A stretch of DNA of 26,828 nt from Methylophilaceae bacterium (GTDB lineage Bacteria; Pseudomonadota; Gammaproteobacteria; Burkholderiales; Methylophilaceae), in contig JANYIK010000015.1 in assembly GCA_025362115.1 (NCBI GenBank), positions 1 to 26,828 of the forward strand, written 5' to 3'. Both the position numbers and the translations under genes were made by a program. Positions 1 through 9,052 of the stretch are shown here, one piece after another. Positions within the stretch are counted from its first letter, which is position 1, and each line of letters begins with the position of its first letter. Below the pieces are notes generated by a model. The model was given only the letters and a program-made list of their open reading frames with translations, was not told the DNA's origin and searched no databases.

Positions 1-191
1 CTCGCACTGGCTACGCACCAGGCCAAGGCGTGCTGTTTAATCAGTAGCGCCAGTTGATCACGTTTTTTCTCGGAGAGTTTTTTGGAATCGGCTAAGCCAG
101 CGATGGGATGGTTGGCATCGAGAATCACCGCTGCTGCGAACACTGCACCAGCCAGTGGGCCGCGCCCTGCCTCATCCACGCCACAAATCAT
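1..191 (-). CDS. rnhB: Ribonuclease HII, N-terminal part (cut by window edge)
   Basis: RNase HII cleaves the RNA strand of RNA-DNA hybrids and nicks at single ribonucleotides misincorporated in DNA. Only the first 63 codons lie in the window. They contain the family signature GVDEAGRGPLAG (residues 4-15), which carries the first catalytic Asp and Glu, and then DSKKLSEKKR (about 35-44), both typical of bacterial RNase HII. The usual proline after the signature is replaced (GAVFAAAVIL). The ATG at 191 overlaps the lpxB stop in an ATGA junction, which fixes the start and shows translational coupling. lpxB followed by rnhB is a common proteobacterial arrangement. The catalytic Asp residues further downstream are outside the window, so integrity of the whole gene cannot be judged. 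Confidence 0.95.
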   Translation of the reverse strand, partial: MICGVDEAGRGPLAGAVFAAAVILDANHPIAGLADSKKLSEKKRDQLALLIKQHALAWCVASA

Positions 192-1327
192 GCGGCTAGA
201 CGTTTCAACACGGCTTCTGCGGCTTTTTCACTGGCATTCTGGCGCAGACTCAAATGGATTTTATTAAACTCGGTTTGTAGCGCTTTTACGCGATCACGGT
301 CATATACCAAAGTCAGCAGAGATTCTGCCAAGGCTTCGGGCGTGGCTTGCTCCTGGATGAGTTCCGGCACTAAATCCTGATTCGCCAAAATGTTGGGCAG
401 CCCCGCCCAAGGCAGATAGCGCATATGCTTCATCACCATCCAGGATAGGCGCGACATGCGGTAGGCGATGACCATGGGACATTGCAGCAGTGCGGCTTCC
501 AACGTAGCTGTCCCGGAGGCGACAATCGCACCATCCGCCGCCGCCAGCGCCATATGAGCATGGCCGAACAGTAGCTTGAAGGGTAACTCTTCAGCGTGAT
601 TACGACGTATCGCCTCTTCAAATTTGGCGCGGGTTTCACGGCTAATCAGCGGCACCAGAAACTGTGTATCCGGTACGTCTTGGGCGATGTTCTGCGCGGC
701 ATGAATGAACAAATCCGCCATATAACCCAATTCACCCTGGCGACTGCCGGGCAGCAAGGCGATTACCAAAGCTTCTTTGCCTAATTGCAGTTCTTCACGA
801 ATTTGTGCTTTATTTTGATGAGGCGCAATCATATCGGCCAAGGGATGCCCAACGTAAGTGGCGGCTATACCCGCCTCGTCATAAAGGGGTTTTTCAAACG
901 GAAACAAACACAGGATTTCGTCGGTGGATTTAGCAATGCCGTGGATGCGCCCGCGCCGCCACGCCCAAATAGAGGGGCTGACGTAATGCATGGTCTTGAT
1001 GCCGTGTCGTTTAAGCTGACGTGACAGGCCAAAATTGAAGTCGGGTGCGTCTATGCTGATGAACAAATCTGGCGGGTTTTTGAGGAAATAACTGAGTAAG
1101 GCACGGCGTATGTTCAAGATGCCGAAATAATGGCGTAGAACTTCAACATAACCTCGTACCGCCAAGCGCTCCATAGGGAACAGCGTTTGCGCGCCTTCTG
1201 CCAGCATTTTGGGTCCGGCGATACCGATGAACTTGAGGTCTGGGCGTTTTTGCTTGAGAGCAGCTATCAGCTGGCTGGCAATCAAATCGCCCGATGCTTC
1301 GCCCGCCACAATGCCTATCGTCGGCAT
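188..1327 (-). CDS. lpxB: Lipid-A-disaccharide synthase
   Basis: This GT19 glycosyltransferase condenses UDP-2,3-diacylglucosamine with lipid X to give the lipid A disaccharide at the inner face of the cytoplasmic membrane. At 379 residues it has the normal length. The N-terminus IGIVAGEASGDLIASQLI matches the conserved GExSGD element of LpxB. Further family blocks are FISIDAPDFNFGL (about 91-103), HYVSPSIWAWRRGR (about 115-128), LPGSRQGEL (about 193-201) and the late VIAYRMSRL block (about 287-295). It starts with ATG 8 nt after lpxA and ends in a 4-nt overlap with rnhB. It is the last lipid A gene of the run lpxD-fabZ-lpxA-lpxB. No truncation or frameshift is seen. Confidence 0.97.
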   Translation of the reverse strand: MPTIGIVAGEASGDLIASQLIAALKQKRPDLKFIGIAGPKMLAEGAQTLFPMERLAVRGYVEVLRHYFGILNIRRALLSYFLKNPPDLFISIDAPDFNFGLSRQLKRHGIKTMHYVSPSIWAWRRGRIHGIAKSTDEILCLFPFEKPLYDEAGIAATYVGHPLADMIAPHQNKAQIREELQLGKEALVIALLPGSRQGELGYMADLFIHAAQNIAQDVPDTQFLVPLISRETRAKFEEAIRRNHAEELPFKLLFGHAHMALAAADGAIVASGTATLEAALLQCPMVIAYRMSRLSWMVMKHMRYLPWAGLPNILANQDLVPELIQEQATPEALAESLLTLVYDRDRVKALQTEFNKIHLSLRQNASEKAAEAVLKRLAA

Positions 1328-1335
1328 GACGCGCC

Positions 1336-2106
1336 TTAACGAATAATGCCGCGCGTCGCGGTGTTAAGGAAGTTCAGCAACAGCGCCATGTCTTCACTGT
1401 CTTCACCCTGTTCGATAATGGCGGCTTTGGCTTCTTCTAAAGTCAGGCTGTTACGGTAGAGCAGCTTATAAGCACGTTTGATGGCGGTAATCCGCGCCGA
1501 AGAGAATCCGCGCCGTTTCAGGCCTTCGGCATTGATACCATGCGGTGATGCATCGTAACCGGAGGCCGTGACATAAGGCGGAATATCCTTAAATACCACA
1601 GAACCCACTGCGGTGATGACGTGTGCGCCTATCTTGCAGAATTGATGTACCAAGGTGAAGCCACCCAGAATGGCATGATCGTGTAGATGAACATGCCCTG
1701 CCAACGAGGAATTATTCGCTAATACGGTCTGATTGCCGACTTGGCAGTCATGCGCGATATGCACGTAAGCCATAATCCAGTTGTCATGGCCTATGCGCGT
1801 CACACCTGCATCCTGCACCGTACCGCGATTCAGCGTGCAAAACTCACGGATAGTGTTGCGGTCACCGATTTCCAGGCGTGTGGGTTCGCCTGCGTACTTT
1901 TTATCTTGTGGCGCTGCGCCTAGCGATGCGAATTGATAGATGGTGTTCTGTTTGCCTATGCTGGTAGGGCCTTCGATGGTGACATGTGCACCTATCGTGG
2001 TACCCGCGCCTATCGCCACATCTGCGCCGATAATGGAATACGCGCCCACCGTGACATCGGAGGCGAGTTGAGCTTTGGGGTCAATAATGGCGGTGGGATG
2101 AATCAC
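1336..2106 (-). CDS. lpxA: UDP-N-acetylglucosamine O-acyltransferase
   Basis: LpxA transfers a 3-hydroxyacyl chain from ACP to the 3-OH of UDP-GlcNAc, the first step of lipid A synthesis. The 256-residue protein is mostly hexapeptide repeats of a left-handed beta helix, from about residue 2 to 190, followed by a helical C-terminal domain ending near GIIR. The block VHIAHDCQVGN places the catalytic histidine at H119 (H125 in E. coli numbering), with H116 before it. HPTAIIDP at the N-terminus is typical. The start codon is GTG (2104-2106), 11 nt after the fabZ stop, and no strong Shine-Dalgarno sequence is visible, so expression probably relies on coupling to fabZ. Acyl-chain preference cannot be read reliably from the sequence. 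Confidence 0.97.
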   Translation of the reverse strand: MIHPTAIIDPKAQLASDVTVGAYSIIGADVAIGAGTTIGAHVTIEGPTSIGKQNTIYQFASLGAAPQDKKYAGEPTRLEIGDRNTIREFCTLNRGTVQDAGVTRIGHDNWIMAYVHIAHDCQVGNQTVLANNSSLAGHVHLHDHAILGGFTLVHQFCKIGAHVITAVGSVVFKDIPPYVTASGYDASPHGINAEGLKRRGFSSARITAIKRAYKLLYRNSLTLEEAKAAIIEQGEDSEDMALLLNFLNTATRGIIR

Positions 2107-2117
2107 TTAAACACTAG

Positions 2118-2564
2118 TTATTTAATCATTCTCAAGGTACACAGCAGGCTTGCTTCTGCCACCACTTCATCCTCTACAAAGGCCTTTCCGGAATACTTCC
2201 AGATACCGCGCATGATGCGGTCAATTTTGACCTTAAGGATAAGTTGATCGCCCGGGGAAACCGGCTTTTTGAAGCGCACGTTATCAATGCCCGCAAAGTA
2301 ATACACCGAATCGTCGGAAGGTTTGCTGCCCATGGTTTTGAACGACAAGACAGCCGCTGCCTGCGCCATTGCTTCTACGATAAGTACGCCTGGCATTACC
2401 GGAAAATAATTGAAATGCCCAGGGAAAAACGGCTCGTTGATGGTGACGTTTTTCATCGCTATAATTTCTTTGTTTTCTTCCAAGGAAATCACCCTGTCTA
2501 TCAACAAAAACGGATAGCGGTGTGGCAAATAGTCAAGAATCTCGTGGATGTCCATGCTGCTCAT
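2118..2564 (-). CDS. fabZ: 3-hydroxyacyl-[acyl-carrier-protein] dehydratase
   Basis: FabZ removes water from 3-hydroxyacyl-ACP in type II fatty acid synthesis. It competes with LpxA and LpxD for the same hydroxyacyl-ACP pool, which explains its place between their genes. The 148-residue hot-dog fold protein has LPHRYPFLLIDRV (13-25) and PGHFNYFPVMPGV (48-60). Catalytic H50 and E64 (in VEAMAQAA) are both present. The ATG at 2564 overlaps the lpxD stop in an ATGA junction. A second in-frame ATG at 2555 (MDIHEIL) is an alternative start. Length and motifs are normal for the family, and the gene appears intact. Confidence 0.97.
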   Translation of the reverse strand: MSSMDIHEILDYLPHRYPFLLIDRVISLEENKEIIAMKNVTINEPFFPGHFNYFPVMPGVLIVEAMAQAAAVLSFKTMGSKPSDDSVYYFAGIDNVRFKKPVSPGDQLILKVKIDRIMRGIWKYSGKAFVEDEVVAEASLLCTLRMIK

Positions 2565-3616
2565 GTTTTTTGTTCCTTTAGGCTCTTCAACTCTTTTAGT
2601 TGTTTCAATTCTTTTTCCAGGTTTGTCACGCGCTCAACCAACGCATTTAACTGGCGAATATGCACCGCGGTCTTGATACTATCTTCATGCGCTTGCAAAG
2701 GCAGTAACGCGGTATACACTCCAGCTTGCGACAGAGACCTCGTCACCATGCTGCCAGGAGAAATGGTAACGTTGTCGGCGATTTCAAGATGCCCCAAAAT
2801 CATTGCCGCCCCACCTATTTTACAATGCCGCCCGATACGGGCGCTGCCAGCGATACCAACACAACCTGCGATGGCAGTATGCGCGCCTATGCGGCAGTTG
2901 TGGGCGATTTGTATCTGGTTATCCAACTTTACACCATCTTCGATGACGGTATCATCCAGTGCGCCGCGATCTATAGTGCTATTCGCGCCAATTTCAACAC
3001 TGTCGCCTATCACCACATGTCCAATTTGCGGGATTTTGACCCACTGCCCCGCATCCTCAGCAAAACCAAAACCGTCGGCACCTATCACTACGCCTGAATG
3101 CACGACACAATTACGCCCTATCTGACAGTCGTGATACACCGTTACGTGAGGATATAAGCGGCTTCCAGCGCCAATCATTGCATCACGGCCAATGAAACAA
3201 GCGTTACCGATGATGGCACCCTCGCCTATCACTGCGCCAGCTTCAATCACCGCGTATTCCCCCACACTGGCGCTAGCGGCCACTTTGGCATCAACAGCCA
3301 GCAAGGCAGTAGAAGCGATACCTGCTGGCGCGCTTTCCGTGTTGAACAACGCTGCAACTCTGGCGTAGTAAGCGTAAGGATTATCCACCACAATGCGTGG
3401 CAAGGATGTGGCATCAGCATGCACAGCGGACAATAAAATAGCACCCGCGCGGGTGCTATTGAGATGAGACAGATATTTGCTATCGGTTAAAAATGCTATT
3501 TGCACCGCATTAGCAGTTTGCAGAGAAGCTACTTGGCTAAATTTGGCACCGCTGTCACCACACACCTCACCGCCTAATTTTTGGGCAATCTCAGTTAACG
3601 TGAGGCTTGAGGTCAT
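2561..3616 (-). CDS. lpxD: UDP-3-O-(3-hydroxyacyl)glucosamine N-acyltransferase
   Basis: LpxD adds the second, N-linked hydroxyacyl chain to UDP-3-O-acyl-glucosamine. The 351-residue protein has an N-terminal uridine-binding domain (about 1-100), a long hexapeptide beta helix (about 105-310) and a C-terminal helix. The catalytic histidine falls at H239 in LDNQIQIAHN, the same number as in E. coli. The C-terminal tail after about residue 325 is a Leu/Lys/Glu heptad stretch (NLEKELKQLKELK and on to EQKT). It probably forms the trimeric coiled coil, slightly longer and more basic than usual. The gene sits 15 nt downstream of skp and overlaps fabZ by 4 nt. The bamA-skp-lpxD-fabZ-lpxA-lpxB order matches the classic envelope operon. 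Confidence 0.97.
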   Translation of the reverse strand: MTSSLTLTEIAQKLGGEVCGDSGAKFSQVASLQTANAVQIAFLTDSKYLSHLNSTRAGAILLSAVHADATSLPRIVVDNPYAYYARVAALFNTESAPAGIASTALLAVDAKVAASASVGEYAVIEAGAVIGEGAIIGNACFIGRDAMIGAGSRLYPHVTVYHDCQIGRNCVVHSGVVIGADGFGFAEDAGQWVKIPQIGHVVIGDSVEIGANSTIDRGALDDTVIEDGVKLDNQIQIAHNCRIGAHTAIAGCVGIAGSARIGRHCKIGGAAMILGHLEIADNVTISPGSMVTRSLSQAGVYTALLPLQAHEDSIKTAVHIRQLNALVERVTNLEKELKQLKELKSLKEQKT

Positions 3617-3631
3617 AACATCGAAGCAGGC

Positions 3632-4144
3632 TTATTTCTTACCCAAAGATTTCAATACCTTATCGGTAATGTCGGCCTTTTTGCTGGCATAAGCAACACC
3701 GCCGTAAATCACCAAATCATAACCTTCGGTCTCAGCCACTGCGGTTACGGCTTTATTGATACGTTCTTGAATCGCTCCCAGTTCTTCATTCTTACGCAAA
3801 TTGGCATCTTCGCGCAGCTCACGCGACTTACGTTGCAACTCAATTTTCATATTGGAAACATCACGCTCTTTATTGCGGCGATCCGTCTCTGACATGGTCA
3901 AACCATCCTTTTCCAGGGACGTTTCGTGATCCTTGATCTGCTTGGCCATTCTTTCTAATTCCTGCTGGCGCACACCAAATTCTTTTTCCAGTTTTTTCCC
4001 ACTTTCTGCAGTTTGTGGGGCATCTTTAAGGATTTGTTCTACATTCACATAGCCTATCTTAATCGCATCATTCGGTGCGGCTGAGGCTAGTTCCACCATA
4101 AATGCTAAGCTGCTTATCAGCAGCAAACGCAACAACTTGTTCAA
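3632..4144 (-). CDS. skp: Periplasmic chaperone Skp (OmpH family), TTG start
   Basis: Skp is a trimeric periplasmic holdase that carries unfolded outer-membrane proteins to the BAM complex. The 170-residue product has an N-terminal signal peptide: a basic start, a hydrophobic core RLLLISSLAFMV, and cleavage likely after ELASA or ASAA. The conserved IKIGYVNVEQIL follows. A long charged helical region (about 50-125, rich in Glu, Lys and Arg) fits the coiled-coil tentacles, and the end DLVIYGGVAYASKKADITDKVL resumes the beta core. The start codon is TTG (4142-4144), with GGAG 8 nt upstream. No in-frame ATG or GTG gives a complete signal peptide. It lies 41 nt downstream of bamA, its functional partner. 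Confidence 0.93.
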   Translation of the reverse strand: MNKLLRLLLISSLAFMVELASAAPNDAIKIGYVNVEQILKDAPQTAESGKKLEKEFGVRQQELERMAKQIKDHETSLEKDGLTMSETDRRNKERDVSNMKIELQRKSRELREDANLRKNEELGAIQERINKAVTAVAETEGYDLVIYGGVAYASKKADITDKVLKSLGKK

Positions 4145-4185
4145 AATACACTCTCCTGACTTAAGTAAAATTAGACCAATTAGAA

Positions 4186-6510
4186 TTAAAATCCCGCCCC
4201 AAATTGGAACTGAATAGACTGAGTTTTGTCGGTAGGTTCATCGTTAAGTGGCACAGCATACACCAACTTAATCGGGCCAAATGGCGACTGCCAACTGATT
4301 CCCGCGCCGGTGGAGAAACGAAAACAGTCGCTTGCACCAGAACAGGATCCCGCAGGCCGTATTGCATTAGAAGCTCCACCACCCCACACCGTACCGCCGT
4401 CAATAAAGGCTGACAGTCTAAATTGTTTATTATCTTTTAAGTACGGCACCGGAAACAAGAGCTCGGCATTACCTACTATACGACGCGTACCACCCACGGA
4501 AAAATTACTGCTCACGTTATTCGCGTCAACCTGAGTTTCTCTTGGACCCAAAGAGCTGGTATCAAAGCCACGCACAGAGCTCACGCCACCCGCATAAAAA
4601 TTCTTGAAAAACGGATAATCGGCATTACCATAAGAACCCGCAATACCAGCTTCACCATTCAGCATCAACGTGAATGATTTGCTAAGCGGTTTATACCAAC
4701 TGTGTTGATATGAAATTTTGTAATACTCCTGATCCAATCCAGGAATGCCAAATTCCCCGTTTAATTTTTGTAATACGCCTTTAGTTGTATAAATGCGGCT
4801 ATCTAAAGTATCGTGTGCCCAGCCCAGATCAAGCCGTAAGGTAAGGTTGTCGCACGAAGTGCCTCCGCAATATTGCTTATAACTAGTGTTAGTTAAATTG
4901 CTCAGCTGAGTGTAATCCAGAGTTAAACCGCCATTGACGCTGTCCCTTTCGTTCAATGGAATGCCATAACGTATGCCCGCACCATAGGAAGAAGATTTGT
5001 AGGTGGCCACATCCAGCGAGCTGGAGTCGACATCCTTACGATAGAGATCAAAACCACGACTGACTCCATCTGGTGTGTAATAAGGATCGGTGAATGATAG
5101 TGAGTAAGTGGTATTGACCTTGCCAGTATTGACAGAGGTACTCACACGATTGCCAGTACCCAAGAAATTAGCCTGATCCAAGGTAACACCTACTACCACA
5201 CCTTCTGAACTGGATAAACCAGCACCGAACTGGATGCTGCCAGTGGATTTTTCTGTCACGCTGACATTGACATCCACCTGGTCTGCTACGCCTGGCACAG
5301 CCGGTGTTTCTACATTCACGTCAGAGAAAAAATTCAAACGATCCAAGCGCTGCTTGGAGCGCTCAATCTTTTCTGCAGAGTACCACGAGGATTCCACTTG
5401 GCGCATTTCGCGGCGTAGCACCTCATCACGAGTACGGGCGTTTCCAGCCAAGTTGATACGGCGCACATAGACGCGACGGCCAGGATCCACAAAAAAGGTG
5501 AAAGCTACGGTATGTGCTTCTTTATCCACCTCTGGTACCGCATTGACATTGGCAAAAGCGTAGCCATCATTACCTAAGCGGTCGCCAATGGCCTTGGAGG
5601 AGTCCGTCACGTTCTGGCGATTGAAGAGTTCGCCCGGGGTAACGACTATCAGGGGTTTCAATTCCTCTTCCGACACCAGCATTTCGCCTGCCAATTTGAT
5701 GTCAGACACTGTATATTTTTCACCTTCGGTAATGCTCACAGTGATGTAAATTTCTTTCTTGTCGGGCGTGATAGACACTTGCGTAGAGTCAATGTTGAAA
5801 TCCATATAGCCTTGGTTCATATAGAAAGAACGCATGGTCTCTAAATCAGCTGACAGCTTTTGTTTGGAATATTGATCATCTTTGGTCCACCAAGTCATGA
5901 AATTTGGTGTAGTAAGAGAAAAGTTCTCTTTTAGTTCGTCTTCGTCAAAGGTGTTATTGCCCACGATGTTGATGGCCTGAATCTTGGCTGCATGACCCTC
6001 TTCAATATCAAAACGCACCGAAACGCGGTTGCGCTCCATCGGATTCACCACGGCCTTAACCGTGGCACCATATTTACCCTGAGCAAGATACTGGCGCTTG
6101 ATTTCCTGTTCGGCCTTATCCAGTATGGCGCGGTCAAAAATGAGGCCTTCTGATAAGCCAGCCTGAGCCAAGCCCACTTTCATCTTCTCGCTAGGGAATG
6201 ATTTATTGCCCGAAAAGTCAATTTGTGCAATGGCCGGACGCTCCTGCAGAATCACTACTAGCACATTGCCTTCTTGCTCCAAACGAACATCTTTGAAAAA
6301 ACCCGTAGAAAACAATCCCTTGATGGCTTGTGCGGCTTTCGCGTCGTCCATGGTTTCACCCACCTTGACCGGCAGGTAATTGAACACAGTACCGGCCTCA
6401 GTACGTTGCAGACCCTCAACGCGAATGTCACGCACCACAAATGGCTCCATAGCGGCTACAGCGCTTGCGTACAAGGCGAATAAAAGTGAGGCGAAATAAC
6501 GTAGCTTCAT
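4186..6510 (-). CDS. bamA: Outer membrane protein assembly factor BamA
   Basis: BamA is the Omp85 core of the BAM machine that folds beta-barrel proteins into the outer membrane. The 774-residue protein has a signal peptide (SLLFALYASAVAA) followed by PFVVRDIRVEGLQRTEAGTV, the start of POTRA 1. Five POTRA domains cover about residues 22-425 and the C-terminal barrel about 430-774. The barrel carries the diagnostic VRGF motif at about 646-649, and the protein ends in FQFGAGF with the terminal aromatic expected of outer-membrane proteins. Four cysteines lie in two short barrel loops (C548/C553 and C723/C729). The ATG at 6510 overlaps the rseP stop (ATGA). Skp follows 41 nt downstream, the standard arrangement. 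Confidence 0.98.
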   Translation of the reverse strand: MKLRYFASLLFALYASAVAAMEPFVVRDIRVEGLQRTEAGTVFNYLPVKVGETMDDAKAAQAIKGLFSTGFFKDVRLEQEGNVLVVILQERPAIAQIDFSGNKSFPSEKMKVGLAQAGLSEGLIFDRAILDKAEQEIKRQYLAQGKYGATVKAVVNPMERNRVSVRFDIEEGHAAKIQAINIVGNNTFDEDELKENFSLTTPNFMTWWTKDDQYSKQKLSADLETMRSFYMNQGYMDFNIDSTQVSITPDKKEIYITVSITEGEKYTVSDIKLAGEMLVSEEELKPLIVVTPGELFNRQNVTDSSKAIGDRLGNDGYAFANVNAVPEVDKEAHTVAFTFFVDPGRRVYVRRINLAGNARTRDEVLRREMRQVESSWYSAEKIERSKQRLDRLNFFSDVNVETPAVPGVADQVDVNVSVTEKSTGSIQFGAGLSSSEGVVVGVTLDQANFLGTGNRVSTSVNTGKVNTTYSLSFTDPYYTPDGVSRGFDLYRKDVDSSSLDVATYKSSSYGAGIRYGIPLNERDSVNGGLTLDYTQLSNLTNTSYKQYCGGTSCDNLTLRLDLGWAHDTLDSRIYTTKGVLQKLNGEFGIPGLDQEYYKISYQHSWYKPLSKSFTLMLNGEAGIAGSYGNADYPFFKNFYAGGVSSVRGFDTSSLGPRETQVDANNVSSNFSVGGTRRIVGNAELLFPVPYLKDNKQFRLSAFIDGGTVWGGGASNAIRPAGSCSGASDCFRFSTGAGISWQSPFGPIKLVYAVPLNDEPTDKTQSIQFQFGAGF

Positions 6511-7862
6511 AGTGAGTGTATTAAATGGCTTAAATCGTTATATAGCGCAACCGTCATGAGCAGACCTAGCAAAGTCAAACCCACCCTCTGCCCGATTTCC
6601 ATCACGGCATCAGAAACTGGAGCACCCCTTATAATCTCCACCGTATGATACATCAAATGACCGCCATCCAACACCGGCACAGGCAGCAAATTCAACACTC
6701 CTAGACTAACGCTCACTAAAGCCAGAAATGCTATGAAGCTTTTCCATCCCAGTTGTGCACTTTGACCAGCAACGCTGGCAATGGTGATGGGACCGCTCAC
6801 CCCCTTCCACGACACCGTCCCAAGCAGCATATTACCTAGCATTTTCAGGCTCAGTACCGAAGTGTCCCAAGTCTTGCTAACCGCGTGGCTAAAGGCGTCG
6901 AGCGGGGGATAGCGCACTTCTGTCAGATACTGTTTGAGCTCGCTTTCTTGAATACGGTACGCTGCGCCTATATGCCCCACCTTGACTCCATTTTGCACTT
7001 CAGCGCCTGGCGTTAACTCTAGCTTCTCGACTTTACCCGCGCGCTCTATTTCCAAATACAAAATTTTATTCGCACTCTCTCGCACACGCTGCACAAAAGC
7101 CTCCCAGCCCGGTACTGGTACGCCATTCACGCTACGTATTAAATCATTCTTCATCAAGCCATCGCGCTGCGCTGCACCATCTGGCAGCACCTCGCCCACA
7201 CGCGCTGCCATGAAAGGCCGGGCAGGAACAAAACCCATTTTTTCAAGCACATCCGTATCAAAATCAGCGCTTTGTAGGTGACTCATGTCCACACGATGCA
7301 AATACGCCTCGTTGCCTATCACCGTTTCCACTTCAACAGCTTTGCCCTTGAGCGCGTGCTGCAACAACTCCCAGCGCGCGTTTTCCCAACTATTGATTTT
7401 TTTGCCGTTGATTTTGGTGATCAATTCTCCGGCTTTTATACTCGCTTGCGCGGCGATACTATTGGGTGGCACTTCACCTAGGATGGGTTTCATTTCGGTA
7501 ACCCCGCTGATGAACAACACCCAATACAAGGCAACAGCCAACAGTAAATTCGCCAGTGGCCCTGCCACTACAATGGCACTGCGCTTCCATACGTTTTGAC
7601 GATTGTAGGCGCGTGACAAATCGGCCTCTAATACAGGCGCTTCGCGCTCATCCAGCATTTTGACGTAGCCCCCAAAAGGAAAAGCTGCAAGGACAAACTC
7701 GGTACCGTCATGCCTCATAATTCGAGTGTATAACGCACGACCAAATCCAACCGAGAATCGCAGCACTTTGACCCCGCACCAGCGCGCCACGATGTAATGG
7801 CCGTACTCGTGAACTACGATGAGTACGGCCAAAGTCAGCACAAAGGCCGATAAGGTCAGCAT
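6507..7862 (-). CDS. rseP: Site-2 zinc metalloprotease RseP
   Basis: RseP is an inner-membrane intramembrane protease that cuts the anti-sigma factor RseA, releasing sigma-E, and also clears signal-peptide remnants. The 451-residue protein has HEYGH at residues 18-22 in the first membrane helix (zinc ligands H18 and H22, catalytic E19). The third ligand is D399 in PVPVLDGGHL near the C-terminus. Two PDZ domains lie between (about 115-310), with internal elements AGELITKINGKKI and DGLMKNDLIRSVNGVPVPGW. Three to four hydrophobic segments fit the known topology. The start overlaps the end of dxr by 7 nt and the end overlaps bamA by 4 nt. Location beside bamA and skp matches its role in the envelope stress response. 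Confidence 0.97.
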   Translation of the reverse strand: MLTLSAFVLTLAVLIVVHEYGHYIVARWCGVKVLRFSVGFGRALYTRIMRHDGTEFVLAAFPFGGYVKMLDEREAPVLEADLSRAYNRQNVWKRSAIVVAGPLANLLLAVALYWVLFISGVTEMKPILGEVPPNSIAAQASIKAGELITKINGKKINSWENARWELLQHALKGKAVEVETVIGNEAYLHRVDMSHLQSADFDTDVLEKMGFVPARPFMAARVGEVLPDGAAQRDGLMKNDLIRSVNGVPVPGWEAFVQRVRESANKILYLEIERAGKVEKLELTPGAEVQNGVKVGHIGAAYRIQESELKQYLTEVRYPPLDAFSHAVSKTWDTSVLSLKMLGNMLLGTVSWKGVSGPITIASVAGQSAQLGWKSFIAFLALVSVSLGVLNLLPVPVLDGGHLMYHTVEIIRGAPVSDAVMEIGQRVGLTLLGLLMTVALYNDLSHLIHSL

Positions 7863-9052
7863 GTAGCCTTCTCTGCCAACATGGCATTCACCGCAGCCCG
7901 CGCACTTTCATCGGCCTCAATCACGTCTTCCAGCCTAATCACTTCGCGTATATCCAGATTTTCCAATACCGCTTCCAACAAGCGCGGTATGTCCATAAAG
8001 GCAATTTTGTGTTCTAGAAAAGCGGCTACAGCAACCTCATTTGCCGCATTGAGCAAAGCTGGCGCGGTACCTCCCCTCGCCAAAGCCTCAAACGCTAGAC
8101 GCAAACAAGGAAACCGAACCATATCAGGTTTTTCAAAATCCAAACGCGCCACCGCAAACAAATCCAGCGGTGCCACTCCGCTTTCTATGCGTTCCGGCCA
8201 GCCCAAGGCGTGTGCAATCGGGGTGCGCATGTCCGGGTTGCCCAGCTCAGCCAGTACCGAGCCATCGTTATACTGCACCAGGGAATGAATCACGCTTTGC
8301 GGATGGACGACGACCTCAATCTGTTCTGCCGTCGCACCAAACAACCAATGTGCCTCGATGACTTCCAGCCCTTTATTCATCAGGGTTGCAGAGTCTATGG
8401 TAATCTTCGGCCCCATCGCCCAGTTGGGATGTTTCAACGCTTGTTCGGGTGTGACGTGCGCCAACTCTTCCATGCTCAAACGCCTGAAAGGGCCGCCGGA
8501 AGCTGTAAGCAGGATTTTGGTCACCCCTACTGAGTTCAGGCCATTCTTGAATGCACTAGGCATGCACTGGAAAATAGCGTTGTGTTCGCTATCTATAGGC
8601 AGCAGCGTGGCGCCATTTTTAGCGACGGCTTCCATAAACAGATGTCCCGCCATCACCAAGGTTTCTTTATTCGCCAGCAATACGCACTTGCCAGCTTGTG
8701 CTGCAGCCAAACTAGAGCGCATTCCAGCCGCGCCGACGATGGCTGCCATCACTGTATCCACTTCAGATGCTGCCGCCACTTGCTCTAATGCCGCTACGCC
8801 GCACAGGACTTGTGTTTCTAAGCCATCAGCCCGCAATGCACTAGCCAATTGCGCGGCGGCGACTTCATCCAACATCACGGCATATTTAGGTTGATGTACA
8901 CGGCACTGCGCCAACAAGGCATGCCACTTGGTGTTGGCAGACAAAGCATAGGCACGATAACGCTGCGGATGCCGAGCGATTACATCTAAAGTGTTCACGC
9001 CTATGCTGCCGGTCGAACCCAGCACTGTGATGTTCTGTATTTTATTAACCAT
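7856..9052 (-). CDS. dxr: 1-deoxy-D-xylulose 5-phosphate reductoisomerase
   Basis: Dxr (IspC) converts DXP to MEP with NADPH, the first committed step of the MEP isoprenoid pathway. From ATG 9052 the product is 398 residues, the same length as the E. coli enzyme. It starts MVNKIQNITVLGSTGSIG with the NADPH-binding GSTGSIG at 12-18. Further motifs are LLANKETLVMAG (about 125-136), IDSEHNAIFQC with metal ligands D154 and E156, TASGGPFR, and SATLMNKGLEVIEAHWLF with the third ligand E230. A longer frame runs to 9154, but the extra 34 residues would lie inside cdsA and have no family match, so 9052 is chosen. The start overlaps the cdsA stop by 8 nt. Confidence 0.97.
   Translation of the reverse strand: MVNKIQNITVLGSTGSIGVNTLDVIARHPQRYRAYALSANTKWHALLAQCRVHQPKYAVMLDEVAAAQLASALRADGLETQVLCGVAALEQVAAASEVDTVMAAIVGAAGMRSSLAAAQAGKCVLLANKETLVMAGHLFMEAVAKNGATLLPIDSEHNAIFQCMPSAFKNGLNSVGVTKILLTASGGPFRRLSMEELAHVTPEQALKHPNWAMGPKITIDSATLMNKGLEVIEAHWLFGATAEQIEVVVHPQSVIHSLVQYNDGSVLAELGNPDMRTPIAHALGWPERIESGVAPLDLFAVARLDFEKPDMVRFPCLRLAFEALARGGTAPALLNAANEVAVAAFLEHKIAFMDIPRLLEAVLENLDIREVIRLEDVIEADESARAAVNAMLAEKATC

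Noticed and set aside
2244..3125. 293-codon plus-strand open frame opposite fabZ and lpxD
   Set aside because: It lies entirely antisense to two clear essential genes, has Cys/Arg/Pro-biased composition with no domain, and no ribosome binding site of note; a shadow frame.
8358..8894. 178-codon plus-strand frame opposite dxr
   Set aside because: Antisense to a complete, conserved dxr; composition is Ala/Ser/Thr-rich as expected from the reverse strand of an Ala-rich gene.
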